Source: Agromyces laixinhei (lineage in GTDB: Bacteria; Actinomycetota; Actinomycetes; Actinomycetales; Microbacteriaceae). Taken from it: a stretch of DNA of 64,000 bases. The position numbers and the translations under genes were made by a program. Within the stretch, counting starts at the first letter, position 1. Each line of letters starts with the position of its first letter. The notes under the pieces were generated by a model. It did no database searches. It had not been told where the DNA came from and saw only the letters and a list, made by a program, of their open reading frames with translations. Where the stretch lies: contig NZ_CP040872.1 of the NCBI RefSeq assembly GCF_006337065.1, forward strand, positions 992,001 to 1,056,000, given 5' to 3'. This document shows positions 36,608 through 46,000 of this stretch, piece after piece.

Positions 36608-38135
36608 CGGCTCAGACCGACTTCCGGCGTGCTCCGGGTTGTGGAGTCCCGACCGAAACTCGTCCCGTCCGGCAGGCGAGCTTCGCGACGCCGCTCGTCC
36701 GTGCTGGTCGCGAGGCCGCGCACGGACTCCCGCGCGGCGATGGTCGCGCGGGTAAGCCCGCGATCGGCGCGGTCGCGTTCCGTCGCGAGGACAACCTGCT
36801 CCCGTGCATCGTCCAAGTCGCCGGCGACGAGGTGCAGGCGGTTGGAGTCACGTCCGCGGGTCATGCCGACATAGACGCCCGCCGCATCCATGACGTCGCC
36901 GAGGATCGTGTGGGACTCGCGCACAGTGGCGCCCTGCATCCCGTAGGCGGTCGACGCGTACGCCAGATGGGTGTGCTCGGCGACGTACTCCGCCGGCAGT
37001 CGCACAGTGCGTTGTCTCCAACTCGAGGTGTGTTCCTTCGCCCACACGGCGCCATCGCCGCCCACGCTCTGGACGATCCAGGTCTGCCGGTTCGCCACGT
37101 GCACAGCGGAGTCGTTCTGCCGGGTCTGGATCACGTCGCCGCGTCCGATGCTTAGGCCGTCGCTGCCGGTCGCGGTGAGTTGGTCGTCGACGTGGCCGGC
37201 GCGCACTCGCTCGTCGCGGATGCGCGTGTTCAGTTCGCGGGCTTCGTCGTTCGTCGCGACGGTGATCGCATTTCCGTCACACCACTCACGTGCGAGTGCA
37301 TCATGGAGGGCATTCGGGCTTTCATGCATCACGACGAGGCCGAGCGCGTGAAGGCGGTCGAACAGCGATTCCGGATGCTCCCCGCGTCGCATCTGCACGG
37401 TGAGCGCGGCATACGCGGGGTCGGTGAAACGGTGCACGGCGGTCATGCTGTGCACGCGGGGAAGCAGTTCCACGGCCATGTCGAGCACGCCACCGCGGCC
37501 GATCGCGGCGAGTTGCGCGCGGTCGCCGACCAGGGCGAGGGTTGCGCCGTGCTCGTCGGCGACGGTCAGGAGCGCGAGTGCGGTGTCCTGGTCGAGCATG
37601 CCCGCTTCATCGACAACGATCCGCTCACCGCGGGCAAACCGAGCGGATGCCGCGGGGCCGGTGTATGGGGCATCCGTTGCAGGGTCGATCTCGCCGACGG
37701 CGAGCTGGGTCCAGACGCCGTCGCGATTCCATCGCCAGCCGTGCTCGTGCACGAGCTTCGCGACGCTGTCGGCTGCAACCCCGAGTTCCTGATGCGTAAC
37801 ATCGGCCGCCTTCTTCGTCGGCGTGACCACCCGGGTTGCGCGGCCGTGCGCGGCGGCGGCCTCGATTGCGGCGGCGAGCATCGTAGTCTTCCCCGCGCCG
37901 GCTGCGCCTTCGACGACGACGAGCGGATCGACGGATGCCACGGCCGCGGCCGCTCGCGCCTGCGCCGGGTCGAGCCGGTGCCTGCGTGCGACGTGCGTCA
38001 CATCTGGTGCACGTTGCCGTGATTGCGCGGCGCGAGCGGTGAGCAGGTCGCGCAGGCGGGTCTCCGTGGCGATGACGTGCAGGCTCGTGAGGTGCGCGAC
38101 GTGCTCGGGATGCGGGCTGTCGGGCGGACCCGGGG
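36604..38135 (-). pseudogene. MobF relaxase copy lacking the relaxase domain
   Basis: About 510 codons align with the C-terminal half of the intact relaxase at 40,014-42,662. The helicase motifs remain: VEGAAGAGKTTMLAAAI (Walker A), RIVVDEAGMLDQDTALALL, LVGDRAQLAAIGRGG, MQGATVRESHTILGD and VYVGMTRGRDSNRLHLV. The frame is open leftward from PPDSPHPEH at about 38,130, where homology stops abruptly next to a stretch resembling an IS21 end. The nicking domain with its tyrosines and three histidines is gone, so it cannot start transfer. A GTG at 38001 could allow translation of a solitary helicase. Confidence 0.88.
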
Positions 38136-38136
38136 T

Positions 38137-38162
38137 AGGGGAGTTTCAGAGCGCCGTCAGCT
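38137..38162 (-). mobile_element. Solo IS21 end remnant
   Basis: GGGGAGTTTCAGAGCGCCGT followed by CAGC is nearly the same as the right end of the IS21 element (GGGGACTTTCAGTGAGCGCC, 32661-32680). It lies exactly where relaxase homology breaks off, so an IS21 copy probably inserted here and then deleted the N-terminal part of the gene. Confidence 0.65.
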
Positions 38163-38178
38163 CCGACGTGGGCGACCC

Positions 38179-38670
38179 TCAAACTGCGTCGTCCGTTGGT
38201 CTCTGGGCGGGGTCGCCCAGACGGCCCGTACGAGCCCAGGCAAAGAGGCGGGGACCCACACGTTCTCTTAGCGCCTGGAGCTCTCGGGTCTGGTGCCCGT
38301 CGATCGCCTCCGCCAAGATGGCCGCCAGCGAGGCAGTCAGTTCGTGTTTCAACCAAGCGTCGACCTCAGACACATCGCGAACGGAAACAGCAGCCGCGTT
38401 CATCTTGACCGTGACGTCGTGCAGTGCCGTCTTGATGCTCGAGGCTCGCTGGTAATCGATCTCGCCAGACTGCAGCCTCGATCGGTACTCGGCTAACGCG
38501 AGATCGATTGCGAGCGCATACTCCAGTCGCTGAGAGCGTTCGGCTTCCGCGCGCTGAACTCTTGCGAGCCGAACCGTCACAAAGACTGCCGTAATCGCGA
38601 CTGCTGTCGAGGCGATGACGCCCGCGGCAGGGATGATCATCTCAGCCCACCACTGCCACGCCGAATACAC
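38179..38670 (-). CDS. Single-pass membrane protein with coiled coil, 163 aa
   Basis: GTG start. One membrane helix at about residues 10-32 (MIIPAAGVIASTAVAITAVF), followed directly by a long charged helix (RLARVQRAEAERSQRLEYAL ... LAEYRSRLQSGEIDYQRASS). The C-terminus is soluble. No family recognised. Proteins of this form occur in mobile elements as membrane-anchored coiled coils, but no role can be given. Confidence 0.6.
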   Translation of the reverse strand: MYSAWQWWAEMIIPAAGVIASTAVAITAVFVTVRLARVQRAEAERSQRLEYALAIDLALAEYRSRLQSGEIDYQRASSIKTALHDVTVKMNAAAVSVRDVSEVDAWLKHELTASLAAILAEAIDGHQTRELQALRERVGPRLFAWARTGRLGDPAQRPTDDAV

Positions 38671-38974
38671 GTATCCAGTGTTTCACCCGGCTCACGCGGG
38701 CGCAGTCGAGGACGCGAAGCCGGTGCGCTCGCTGATGACTTTTTTCCGCATTCCGGGTGCCGCGTACACGCGGCTAACGGCGCGACGAGTTTGACAATCC
38801 CAAGCCTCGCGCGCGAAGCGGTTCCGTCGTGGTGGTCATGTCCGCAGCTCTTGCCAGAATCGAATCATGAGGACGTTGCTGCTCGACACCACCTTTGAGG
38901 CAGATGATGTTGCTGACCGGTTCGCCTTCACCAGTATGGTGTCACTCGCCGAGACCCTCGCCAGTCTCGAGCGA
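38671..38974. other. Gap of about 300 bases
   Basis: Contains no convincing gene. A 41-codon plus-strand frame at 38867-38992 (MRTLLLDTTFEADDVADRFA) has a protein-like look but no ribosome site and overlaps the next gene's 3' end. Confidence 0.35.
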
Positions 38975-39985
38975 CTACTTCTTCCCGATTGAGTTCATGG
39001 ATTCGATGTAGTTCTCCAAGAACCCATGTTCAGCAAGGACTCGCCAAGGGTTATTTGCTGCCGCAATGTCACGATCAGCATCCTGGATCCTGCACCATGA
39101 GCAGCGATTGCCCATTACTAGAGGCTCGCCGCACACCTCGCAAGCGTTCTCGGGTTCTGAGATCGCCCCTTCTGCAAAGACACGAGACGAACCGTCCGAA
39201 GCCAAGAAGAATGGGGTTATGTTGTTTCGCCCGATCTTGCTCTCATAGACTTCGCAACCAATATCCGCGGCGTACGAGCGCAGTTTGGACTGCGTGTCAG
39301 CGTCAATGTTCGAGCCGAGGATCACTGCGGTTACACAATGACGCGGAATCGAAAGGAGTGATGCTCCGTCCACATGAACGAGGTCGGTCGCATTGTTCAG
39401 GACGAGACGCCTCTCCTTCTCGTACGACCAGCACGAGGCCTTTGTGAAGTATGCGGCGTGGTACACACTATTGCGGAGAAAGTAGATGTCCCTAAACTTC
39501 TGGCGATATTGAGCCCGCGCGAGTGAACCCGCGAGGTCGTCGGCGGGCGAGTCGCGATAGGTTACGTCATCAATAACGCAGGAGTCACCGAGTTCAGCAC
39601 GCAAACTTGCTTCATCTATCTCAATGACAAACCCCTCACCGTTCTGTCCGTAGTGAGCCCACATCGGAACGACATCAGGGTGACGTGAGAAGCATGTGGT
39701 GGGCATCATCCCCATCGCTCCGATCACCTCTTCATAGAAAGCGAGAGTGTCAGGGGGGAAATTATGGTCAACGGTGAGAAACAACTCGAAAGGGTCATTG
39801 AACTCGTTCGGCAGGGAGAACTTGAGTGTTGCGCCATTTTGCGAAAGTGCTTTGCCTGCAAGATCAGGGGCGAGGTACTTGTACAATTTGCCGGCCAAAT
39901 GACTTCCTTTCGGGAACAGAGTCTTACTTGGATCAGGCTTCGCTCTGCCAAGGCCGGGTCGCAGGGCAAACGATACATCGACCAT
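38975..39985 (-). CDS. DUF2971 domain protein with zinc-ribbon tail, 336 aa
   Basis: DUF2971 signatures: LYKYLAPD, FSLPNEFNDPFE, CFSRHPDVVPMWAHYG, GFVIEID and KASCWSYEKERRLVL. Members are common in defence islands and near phage genes, but the biochemical role is unknown. An added C-terminal piece CEVCGEPLVMGNRCSWC (about residues 281-297) is a probable zinc ribbon. Base composition is visibly lower in GC (about half) than the adjacent relaxase genes, and codon use differs, so it is a recent arrival. It lies 28 bases downstream of the intact relaxase on the same strand. Confidence 0.82.
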   Translation of the reverse strand: MVDVSFALRPGLGRAKPDPSKTLFPKGSHLAGKLYKYLAPDLAGKALSQNGATLKFSLPNEFNDPFELFLTVDHNFPPDTLAFYEEVIGAMGMMPTTCFSRHPDVVPMWAHYGQNGEGFVIEIDEASLRAELGDSCVIDDVTYRDSPADDLAGSLARAQYRQKFRDIYFLRNSVYHAAYFTKASCWSYEKERRLVLNNATDLVHVDGASLLSIPRHCVTAVILGSNIDADTQSKLRSYAADIGCEVYESKIGRNNITPFFLASDGSSRVFAEGAISEPENACEVCGEPLVMGNRCSWCRIQDADRDIAAANNPWRVLAEHGFLENYIESMNSIGKK

Positions 39986-40013
39986 CCGCTCGGTAGGTCT
40001 CGCCCACGGATAC

Positions 40014-42662
40014 TCATCGGTTCAGGACTGCTCCTGGGTTCCTCCGTGGTGAGGGTGCAGATGCAGTCGTAAGTCCGCGAACGGACTCTCGTGCAGCCGA
40101 GGTGCCCCTCACGAGGCCGTGATCGGCGCGATCCCGATCCATCGCGACGACGAACTGCTCACACGCATCACCCGCATCCACGGCCACGAGGTGCACCCGG
40201 TTGATGCTCCGGCCGCGCGTCATCCCCACGTAGACACTCGCCGCACCCATCGCATCACCGACCACCGTGTGCGACTCGTCCACCGTCATGCCCTGCACCC
40301 CGTGTGCCGTCGCGGCGTACGCGAGGTGCGTGTGCTCGGCAACGTACTCTGCTGGCAGCCGCACTGATGGCGGCCGACGCCCGGGGGCACGTTCCGCCGC
40401 CCACACTGCGCCATCCTCGCCCACGCGCCGAATGACCCATACCTGCCGATTCGCCACTCGCACGCCCGAGTCATTCCGCCGAGTCTGAATCACATCGCCG
40501 CGCCCGATGCTCAACCCATCGCTCCCGATCACCGTGCAACTGTCATCGACGAGATCGGCCCGCACCCGCTCCTCGCGGATCCGCGCATTCAGCTCGCGCG
40601 CCTCGTCGTTCGTCGCAACGGTCATTGCGCACCCTTCGCGCCACTCGCGCACAAGCGCCTCGAGCTGCGCATCCGGGCTCTCATGAATCGCAACAAGACC
40701 GAGCGCGCACAGCCGATCGAAGACGGCCTCCGGATGATCCCCGCGCCGCATCTGCACGGTGAGCGCGGCGTACTTCGTATCGACGAATCGGTGCACGGTC
40801 GTCATGTGATGCACGCGGGGGACCAGTTGCGCGGCCATGTCGAGCACACCACCTCGGCCGACGGCGGCGAGCTGCGCACGGTCGCCGACGAGGGCAACGA
40901 TGGCGCCCACCTCATCGGCGACGGTCAGTAGCGCGAGCGCCGTGTCCTGGTCGAGCATTCCCGCCTCGTCGACGACGATTCGTTCGCCGCGGCGCAGCCG
41001 AGCGGATGCCGCAGGGCCGGCGTACGCGGCATCCGTGTCAGGATCGCGGTCGCCGATGGCGAGCCGCGTCCACACGCCGTCGCGATTCCACCGCCACCCG
41101 TGCTCGTGCACGAGCTTGGCGACGCTGTCGGCCGCAACCCCGAGCTCCTGGTGCGCAACGTCGGCCGCCTTCTTCGTCGGCGTGACCACGCGGGTCTTGC
41201 GACCCTGCATCGCCGCCGCCTTGATCGCAGCGGCGAGCATCGTCGTCTTGCCCGCGCCGGCTGCACCCTCCACGACGACGAGCGGTTGAGCTGATGCCAC
41301 GGCCGCAGCCGCGCGCGCCTGTGCCGGGTCGAGTCGGAGCCGCTGTGCAAGGCGCGAGAGGTCCGGCGTGTGTTGCGGAGGCCGCCCGGCACGGGCCGTG
41401 AGCAGATCTCGCAGCCGGGTCTCGACCGCGATTACATGCACGCTCGTCAGGTGCGCGACGTGCTCAGGATGCGGCCCATCGGGCGGCAGCACCGACAGGC
41501 AGTTCGCCTTGGCGAGCTCTGTGACGAGCGTGACGAACTCGCGCAGCGGCGTCGGGTCGGCCCGAACGCCGGCCTCGGTGACGAGGTGCGACACGTGCTC
41601 CTGGATGTCGTGCACCGTCCACGTCGACGCAGCGGCCGCGCATCGATCGAGCGCGCGGGACGCGACATCCTTCACACTCAGCTCATCGAGCGCGACGGCC
41701 CGTTGCGCCCGCACGCGTTCGAGATTAGGTCGATAGCCGGATGCCTCGAGCTCGCGCCGCCACGCTTCCTCGCTGCCGAGTTGGGTCGGCTTCTTGTGCG
41801 GCCGCTCGTGATCCCACGCCATCGCGGTCAGTCGCGACATCGCGGCGGGTCCGGGTTCTTGGTCCGGATGCACCGCACGCCAGTCCTTCTCGAAGCGTGC
41901 CAGGTTGCGCGTAACCTGCTCGGCACGCTTGCTCATCGCCGCGTTGAACGGCTGCAGTTCGGTGACCTCGGCCGTCACCGGATCGAGCGTGAGGCCATGC
42001 GCGTCGAGCGCGGCCGCGAGGTGCGGATGCGCCGCGATCACGGCCGTGCCGAGCGCGCGGATCGCACCTTGCTGACGGAACAGCGCCGCCGTGTCGAGAC
42101 CTCGCCACGCGGCATCCGCCCACACCCGTGTGCCGATCTGGAAGTGGATGTGCCGGTGCGGGTCGCCGGCCCGCGAGGTCTTGTGCGAGACCGCGACCGT
42201 CTCGAACTGCTCGACCGGCACCACCCGCTGCGCCCCGCGCGGGCCGACACGAGTGACCGAGTGCTGGCCGAGCCAGACGCGGATCTCGGCGACCGCGTCA
42301 CGCTGCGCCGCATCGAGGGCCTCGGATACCTCGGGGTGAAGCGCCGCGGCGATCGACAGCGACTTCGGCGCGTTGACGACCATCTCCGCGAACCGCGGCG
42401 ATCCGTGGCGAGCGTCGCCGGCGTGGCGGGGCGTGCCCATCGACTCGCCGGTGAGCGGGTTGATCCAGTCGACCCAGTGCGCGTACTGCTCGGGAGTGAG
42501 GGCGCCCTCGCCGATCAGGTCGCCGTTGCCGTCGACGACGGAGAACTCGGCCAGCGCCGTGCCGCCCTCGAGGTAGTAGTCGTCGGCGCGGGAGCGATCG
42601 GACTCCAGGTATCGGCGCGCATCGGCTCCGGAACCTCGGTACAGGTTCACTCCACCTCGCAT
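40014..42662 (-). CDS. MobF-family relaxase/helicase (TrwC/TraA-like), 882 aa
   Basis: Nicks oriT and unwinds DNA for conjugative transfer. The N-terminal relaxase domain has the catalytic tyrosines in RADDYYLEGG, an active-site loop APKSLSIAAAL and the three-histidine metal motif DPHRHIHFQIGTRVWAD. The C-terminal half is a RecD-like superfamily 1 helicase: VEGAAGAGKTTML (Walker A), IVVDEAGMLDQD (motif II), LVGDRAQLAAVG, and VYVGMTRGR (motif VI). ATG 42662 follows GGAGGA; the frame is open 11 codons further. Upstream at 42681-42695 is the operator-like motif shared with the integrase promoter. No coupling protein or mating-pair genes are present in the window. Confidence 0.92.
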   Translation of the reverse strand: MRGGVNLYRGSGADARRYLESDRSRADDYYLEGGTALAEFSVVDGNGDLIGEGALTPEQYAHWVDWINPLTGESMGTPRHAGDARHGSPRFAEMVVNAPKSLSIAAALHPEVSEALDAAQRDAVAEIRVWLGQHSVTRVGPRGAQRVVPVEQFETVAVSHKTSRAGDPHRHIHFQIGTRVWADAAWRGLDTAALFRQQGAIRALGTAVIAAHPHLAAALDAHGLTLDPVTAEVTELQPFNAAMSKRAEQVTRNLARFEKDWRAVHPDQEPGPAAMSRLTAMAWDHERPHKKPTQLGSEEAWRRELEASGYRPNLERVRAQRAVALDELSVKDVASRALDRCAAAASTWTVHDIQEHVSHLVTEAGVRADPTPLREFVTLVTELAKANCLSVLPPDGPHPEHVAHLTSVHVIAVETRLRDLLTARAGRPPQHTPDLSRLAQRLRLDPAQARAAAAVASAQPLVVVEGAAGAGKTTMLAAAIKAAAMQGRKTRVVTPTKKAADVAHQELGVAADSVAKLVHEHGWRWNRDGVWTRLAIGDRDPDTDAAYAGPAASARLRRGERIVVDEAGMLDQDTALALLTVADEVGAIVALVGDRAQLAAVGRGGVLDMAAQLVPRVHHMTTVHRFVDTKYAALTVQMRRGDHPEAVFDRLCALGLVAIHESPDAQLEALVREWREGCAMTVATNDEARELNARIREERVRADLVDDSCTVIGSDGLSIGRGDVIQTRRNDSGVRVANRQVWVIRRVGEDGAVWAAERAPGRRPPSVRLPAEYVAEHTHLAYAATAHGVQGMTVDESHTVVGDAMGAASVYVGMTRGRSINRVHLVAVDAGDACEQFVVAMDRDRADHGLVRGTSAARESVRGLTTASAPSPRRNPGAVLNR

Positions 42663-43076
42663 CGCCTTCCTCCGAGCTAGCTCAGGTTCTTGCAACTACC
42701 TACGGTAGCATACGTCCATTCAGAAATGGGGGACTCGGAGTGTGCGGGTGTGTGCTGTAGGAACGATGTATCGGTACTCTTGGCGGCGCCTGGAGGTGTA
42801 TCCGGTCGAGCAGGTTCGAGTTGGCTAATTCGCTCGCCGAGCGCGTGACCGGTATGTCGGGTGAGAACCCAGCAGCCCCGAGCGTGACGCGGGTGCCTCG
42901 CTAGGTGCGCTCCCACGCCATGTCGTCGATGTTGAGCATCCGCCGCAGTCGCAGCACACCTGGAAAGCATGGTTTCGCTCCCGCGCGCCTCGTGAATGAG
43001 ACCCAGATGCTCGCCACCTCCGGATAGGCGGTGTGTCTCTCTCCTCAGATCGCCAGTTTCGTTCGGCGCACGCGAC
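42663..43076. other. Relaxase promoter region and remnant
   Basis: Holds the relaxase promoter area with the motif CTCAGGTTCTTGCAA (42681-42695) and a minus-strand TATGCT (-10-like) just upstream. Further right, a minus-strand frame of ~40 codons ending at 42901 reads PEVASIWVSFTRRAGAKPCF and RLRRMLNIDDMAWERT, which looks like the C-terminal scrap of a lost gene. No complete gene. Confidence 0.45.
42681..42695 (+). promoter_or_regulatory. Operator-like motif at relaxase promoter (CTCAGGTTCTTGCAA)
   Basis: Differs by one base from CTCAGGTACTTGCAA at 50713-50727 and matches CTCAGGTACTTGC at 50677. It lies 19 bases upstream of the relaxase start codon. A regulator of the element, perhaps the HTH protein at 49,942, could bind all three and coordinate excision with transfer. 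Confidence 0.6.
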
Positions 43077-46000
43077 TCAGGAGAGCCTAAGTAGCGCCTC
43101 CCGCGCGGTGGAGCTCGGGTGGGGTGGAGATCGAAAGCAGCTCGGCTTCTGGCACTCGCGCGAGCCCGCCGAGTTTACGGTTCGGCAACTGAGGCATTCC
43201 CATCCGGGTTCGGGGCGCTCCGCAATCGCTTCCAAGAGGCCACGGGCATCCGGAGGCGCAATGCGCGCGAGAGCATCGATGGCGGCCTCCTGAACGTGAC
43301 CGTCCACATCGTTCAACAGCAGAGCAAGGCGCGGGTCAACTCGACGGCGGTCGAACTCCGTCATGGCCGCCGCAGCTGCCCTCAACACCGGGTCCGGATC
43401 ATTCAGCCAGATTGATGGCTCAGGCTGGCCAGAGAGCGAGGACAGAGTAAGGGCAGCGAGTCGTTCATGCTCCGGAGAGCTGTGCAGCTTGGGGATCAGA
43501 TCACGGATGAGACGCGCGGCCGTGGCAGCTTGTGGTGTTGCCCAAAGGAATCTAGCGGCTACGCGGGCTTGTGTCGTGGTCAGAAGGAACTGGCTTGCAA
43601 GCGCGTGCACGGCTGAATCGGGGTCGTCGAGGCGAGCCCACTCAGGTTGTCGTGGCGCGGGGGGGTCGAACATCGCATCGAATGGCGCGGACGACCTTGT
43701 CTCGCCCATCCGCTCAAGGAGAATCGAGGCTTCGGTGGCGAGTTCGCTCATGTCCAGCCCGAGTAGTTCGGCCACCGCTGTGAATACAGAACGCCGGACT
43801 GCGGGACTCTGTGCGTGGAAGGGGTCGCCGTAGTCCTCCAGACGGAGGGCTTGGAGAAGCGATGCCAGCGAATCAAGTGCGACGGATTCGCGCCCCGTCA
43901 TGGAGAGGCGCTGGCCCTCAGCGATCTGCTCGACTGTTTCCGATTCTCGGGCCTCCTCGTGGTCGTCAAGCCAGGCCGCGAGTCTGATCCGTCCCGGTTC
44001 GTCGGTGCGTGCCTCGACGATCTCACGCACCTCAGCGTCGAAGCCGTGATCCACCAGAACTTGCGTGAGCGGATCGGCGAGCATCGCTGGACCGTGCATG
44101 ATCCTCTGCACAAGCAAGTCGACGTTCTCCGGACTGTGTTCGGCGAGGAAGCCAGCTGCCTGCGACTGCGCGGTTGCCAATGAGCCGACGTGGCGCAGGA
44201 CGCTCCAAAAGTCGCGTGACTCCCGTCCAGTGCCGCCGGCCGATTTCGGCAAACTGCTAAGCGTCATGAGCTTTCGCACCTGCTCGATCAGGTCCTCAGG
44301 AGACGGCTGAGTGAACCGGAGCGCAAGCGTCGTCTCGGCGACGAGTGCGTGATCCTCACTATGGGAGCGGGCCGCCGCGATTATGCTTTCGTGCGCGTCC
44401 GTCGGCGGGCACATCTCGAGGAGGTCGTCCCAGCAGTCCCAGCTTTCGTCGGTACCGAGGTTCAAGCTTTCGATGAGCGACGAGAGGATCTCTCGCCTCT
44501 CCCGCTCGGCCAACGCGGCGCCTTCACGAATGGCACGTGCCAGCGCGCGAGCAAGCTGCACGTTCGACGGCGTTGCTCGCAGAACTTCGACCGCCGCGGC
44601 GCCCGCGGTGGCAGGATCAAGCGCGCATGCAAGCACAACGGACTCGAGATTCTCCGCAGCGATACGAGCGCCGGTCCAGGTGGACAACGTGGTTGGGTTG
44701 GCAACGGCGTGCATCGCGTCTCCGATCTCTGCGAAGAAAACGATGCGGGGAGTTACTTGACTCGACGATGTGCCGATGGTGAATATCCCGCTTTCGTCGA
44801 ATAGACGGATCGCATCAAGTGATGCCGCTTTCGCGTCGCCTGGTGCGAGGTCCCATTGGTGGCTTAGCTCGGCACCTACAACTTCCACGAGGGCGGTGAG
44901 GCTCACCGATCCGTTGTGGTCCATCAGCGTTCTCGCTTCAACCGCGAACGCGTGGAGGCCCGCAATAGGGAGTGCGCTTCCTTCAAGCCTCCCGAGAGGG
45001 TGACCGTCATTGCGTCTCAGCTCACGTCGCGTGACGACCTCGTCTACGGCCTCCCGGAGCACGTCCGCCCGGCGGTGCGGGAGCCCGCTTTCATCGGTGC
45101 GCGTGGCGAGCAACGTGAGCAGAATTGGTATCAGGGGTGTCTCGCGAAGGATGCTATCGCTCGCGAGCACGTCGTTTGCCCATCGCTGGCGGACCTCGAT
45201 CCACTCACCAGCGCTTACCCCCTCCCGGGTCGGGGCAGCTAGCCGAAGTATCGCACCGATGGTGACGCCGGAATTCGCGGGTGGCATGAGGTTGACGTGT
45301 GGCCAGCCCAGTGTCTCGGCGTACGCGTACGCGACGTCCCTGGTGCTTAGCAGGACCGGCACGCCGGCATCCAACGTTTCCGTGAACCGTTGCACGTCGC
45401 TGATGACCTCTGCTCGGTGGTCGTACGTCTCATCGAGCGCATCGAGCAATACAGCAACCGGTCGTGTTCCATCGAGCCGCACCTCGAACTCAGCCCGCAG
45501 TACCTCCCGATCAGAGGCTGTGCAGTCTTTCAGAGCGATGGCGAGCAAGCGGTCGCGGAAGCTGAGACTGTGATCCAGCGCGTTGACTTCACGTAGCGAC
45601 GCCAGAAGGGGTATCGGCAAGTGCCCGCCGGCGCAAAGATCTGCGGCAGCCCGGCGCATGGCTGTGGATTTTCCTGCTCCTGGCAGACCAGTGAGGACGC
45701 AGCGCACACGTCGGAGGAATGCCCACGTCAGTGGGCGGCCGACGGTATGGCCGTCGACTGACCGTTCCACGCGAACGTCCGCATCGGCTTCAGCGAGTGC
45801 GACATTCGGCAGGGCCGCGCCGAGCGAGCGTAGGTCGATCTCCCAACCACGCCGTCGGACGCTCAGACGATATCGGTCGAGAGCAGATTCGCGTTTCTCG
45901 AAGAGCCCGGCTGGCGACGCAGACAGTTCCCTGAAACCGGCACCACCAGCACGGAGCGCCGTCAACCATGCGTCTAGGTCGTTCCCACCTCGCAAGCGAG

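Noticed and set aside
38867..38992. 41-codon plus-strand frame (MRTLLLDTTFEADD...)
   Set aside because: No ribosome site, no family match and overlap with the DUF2971 3' end; kept only as a note.
42901..43024. Minus-strand frame reading ...RMLNIDDMAWERT
   Set aside because: No start codon or family match; probably a scrap of a lost gene, not listed as a gene.
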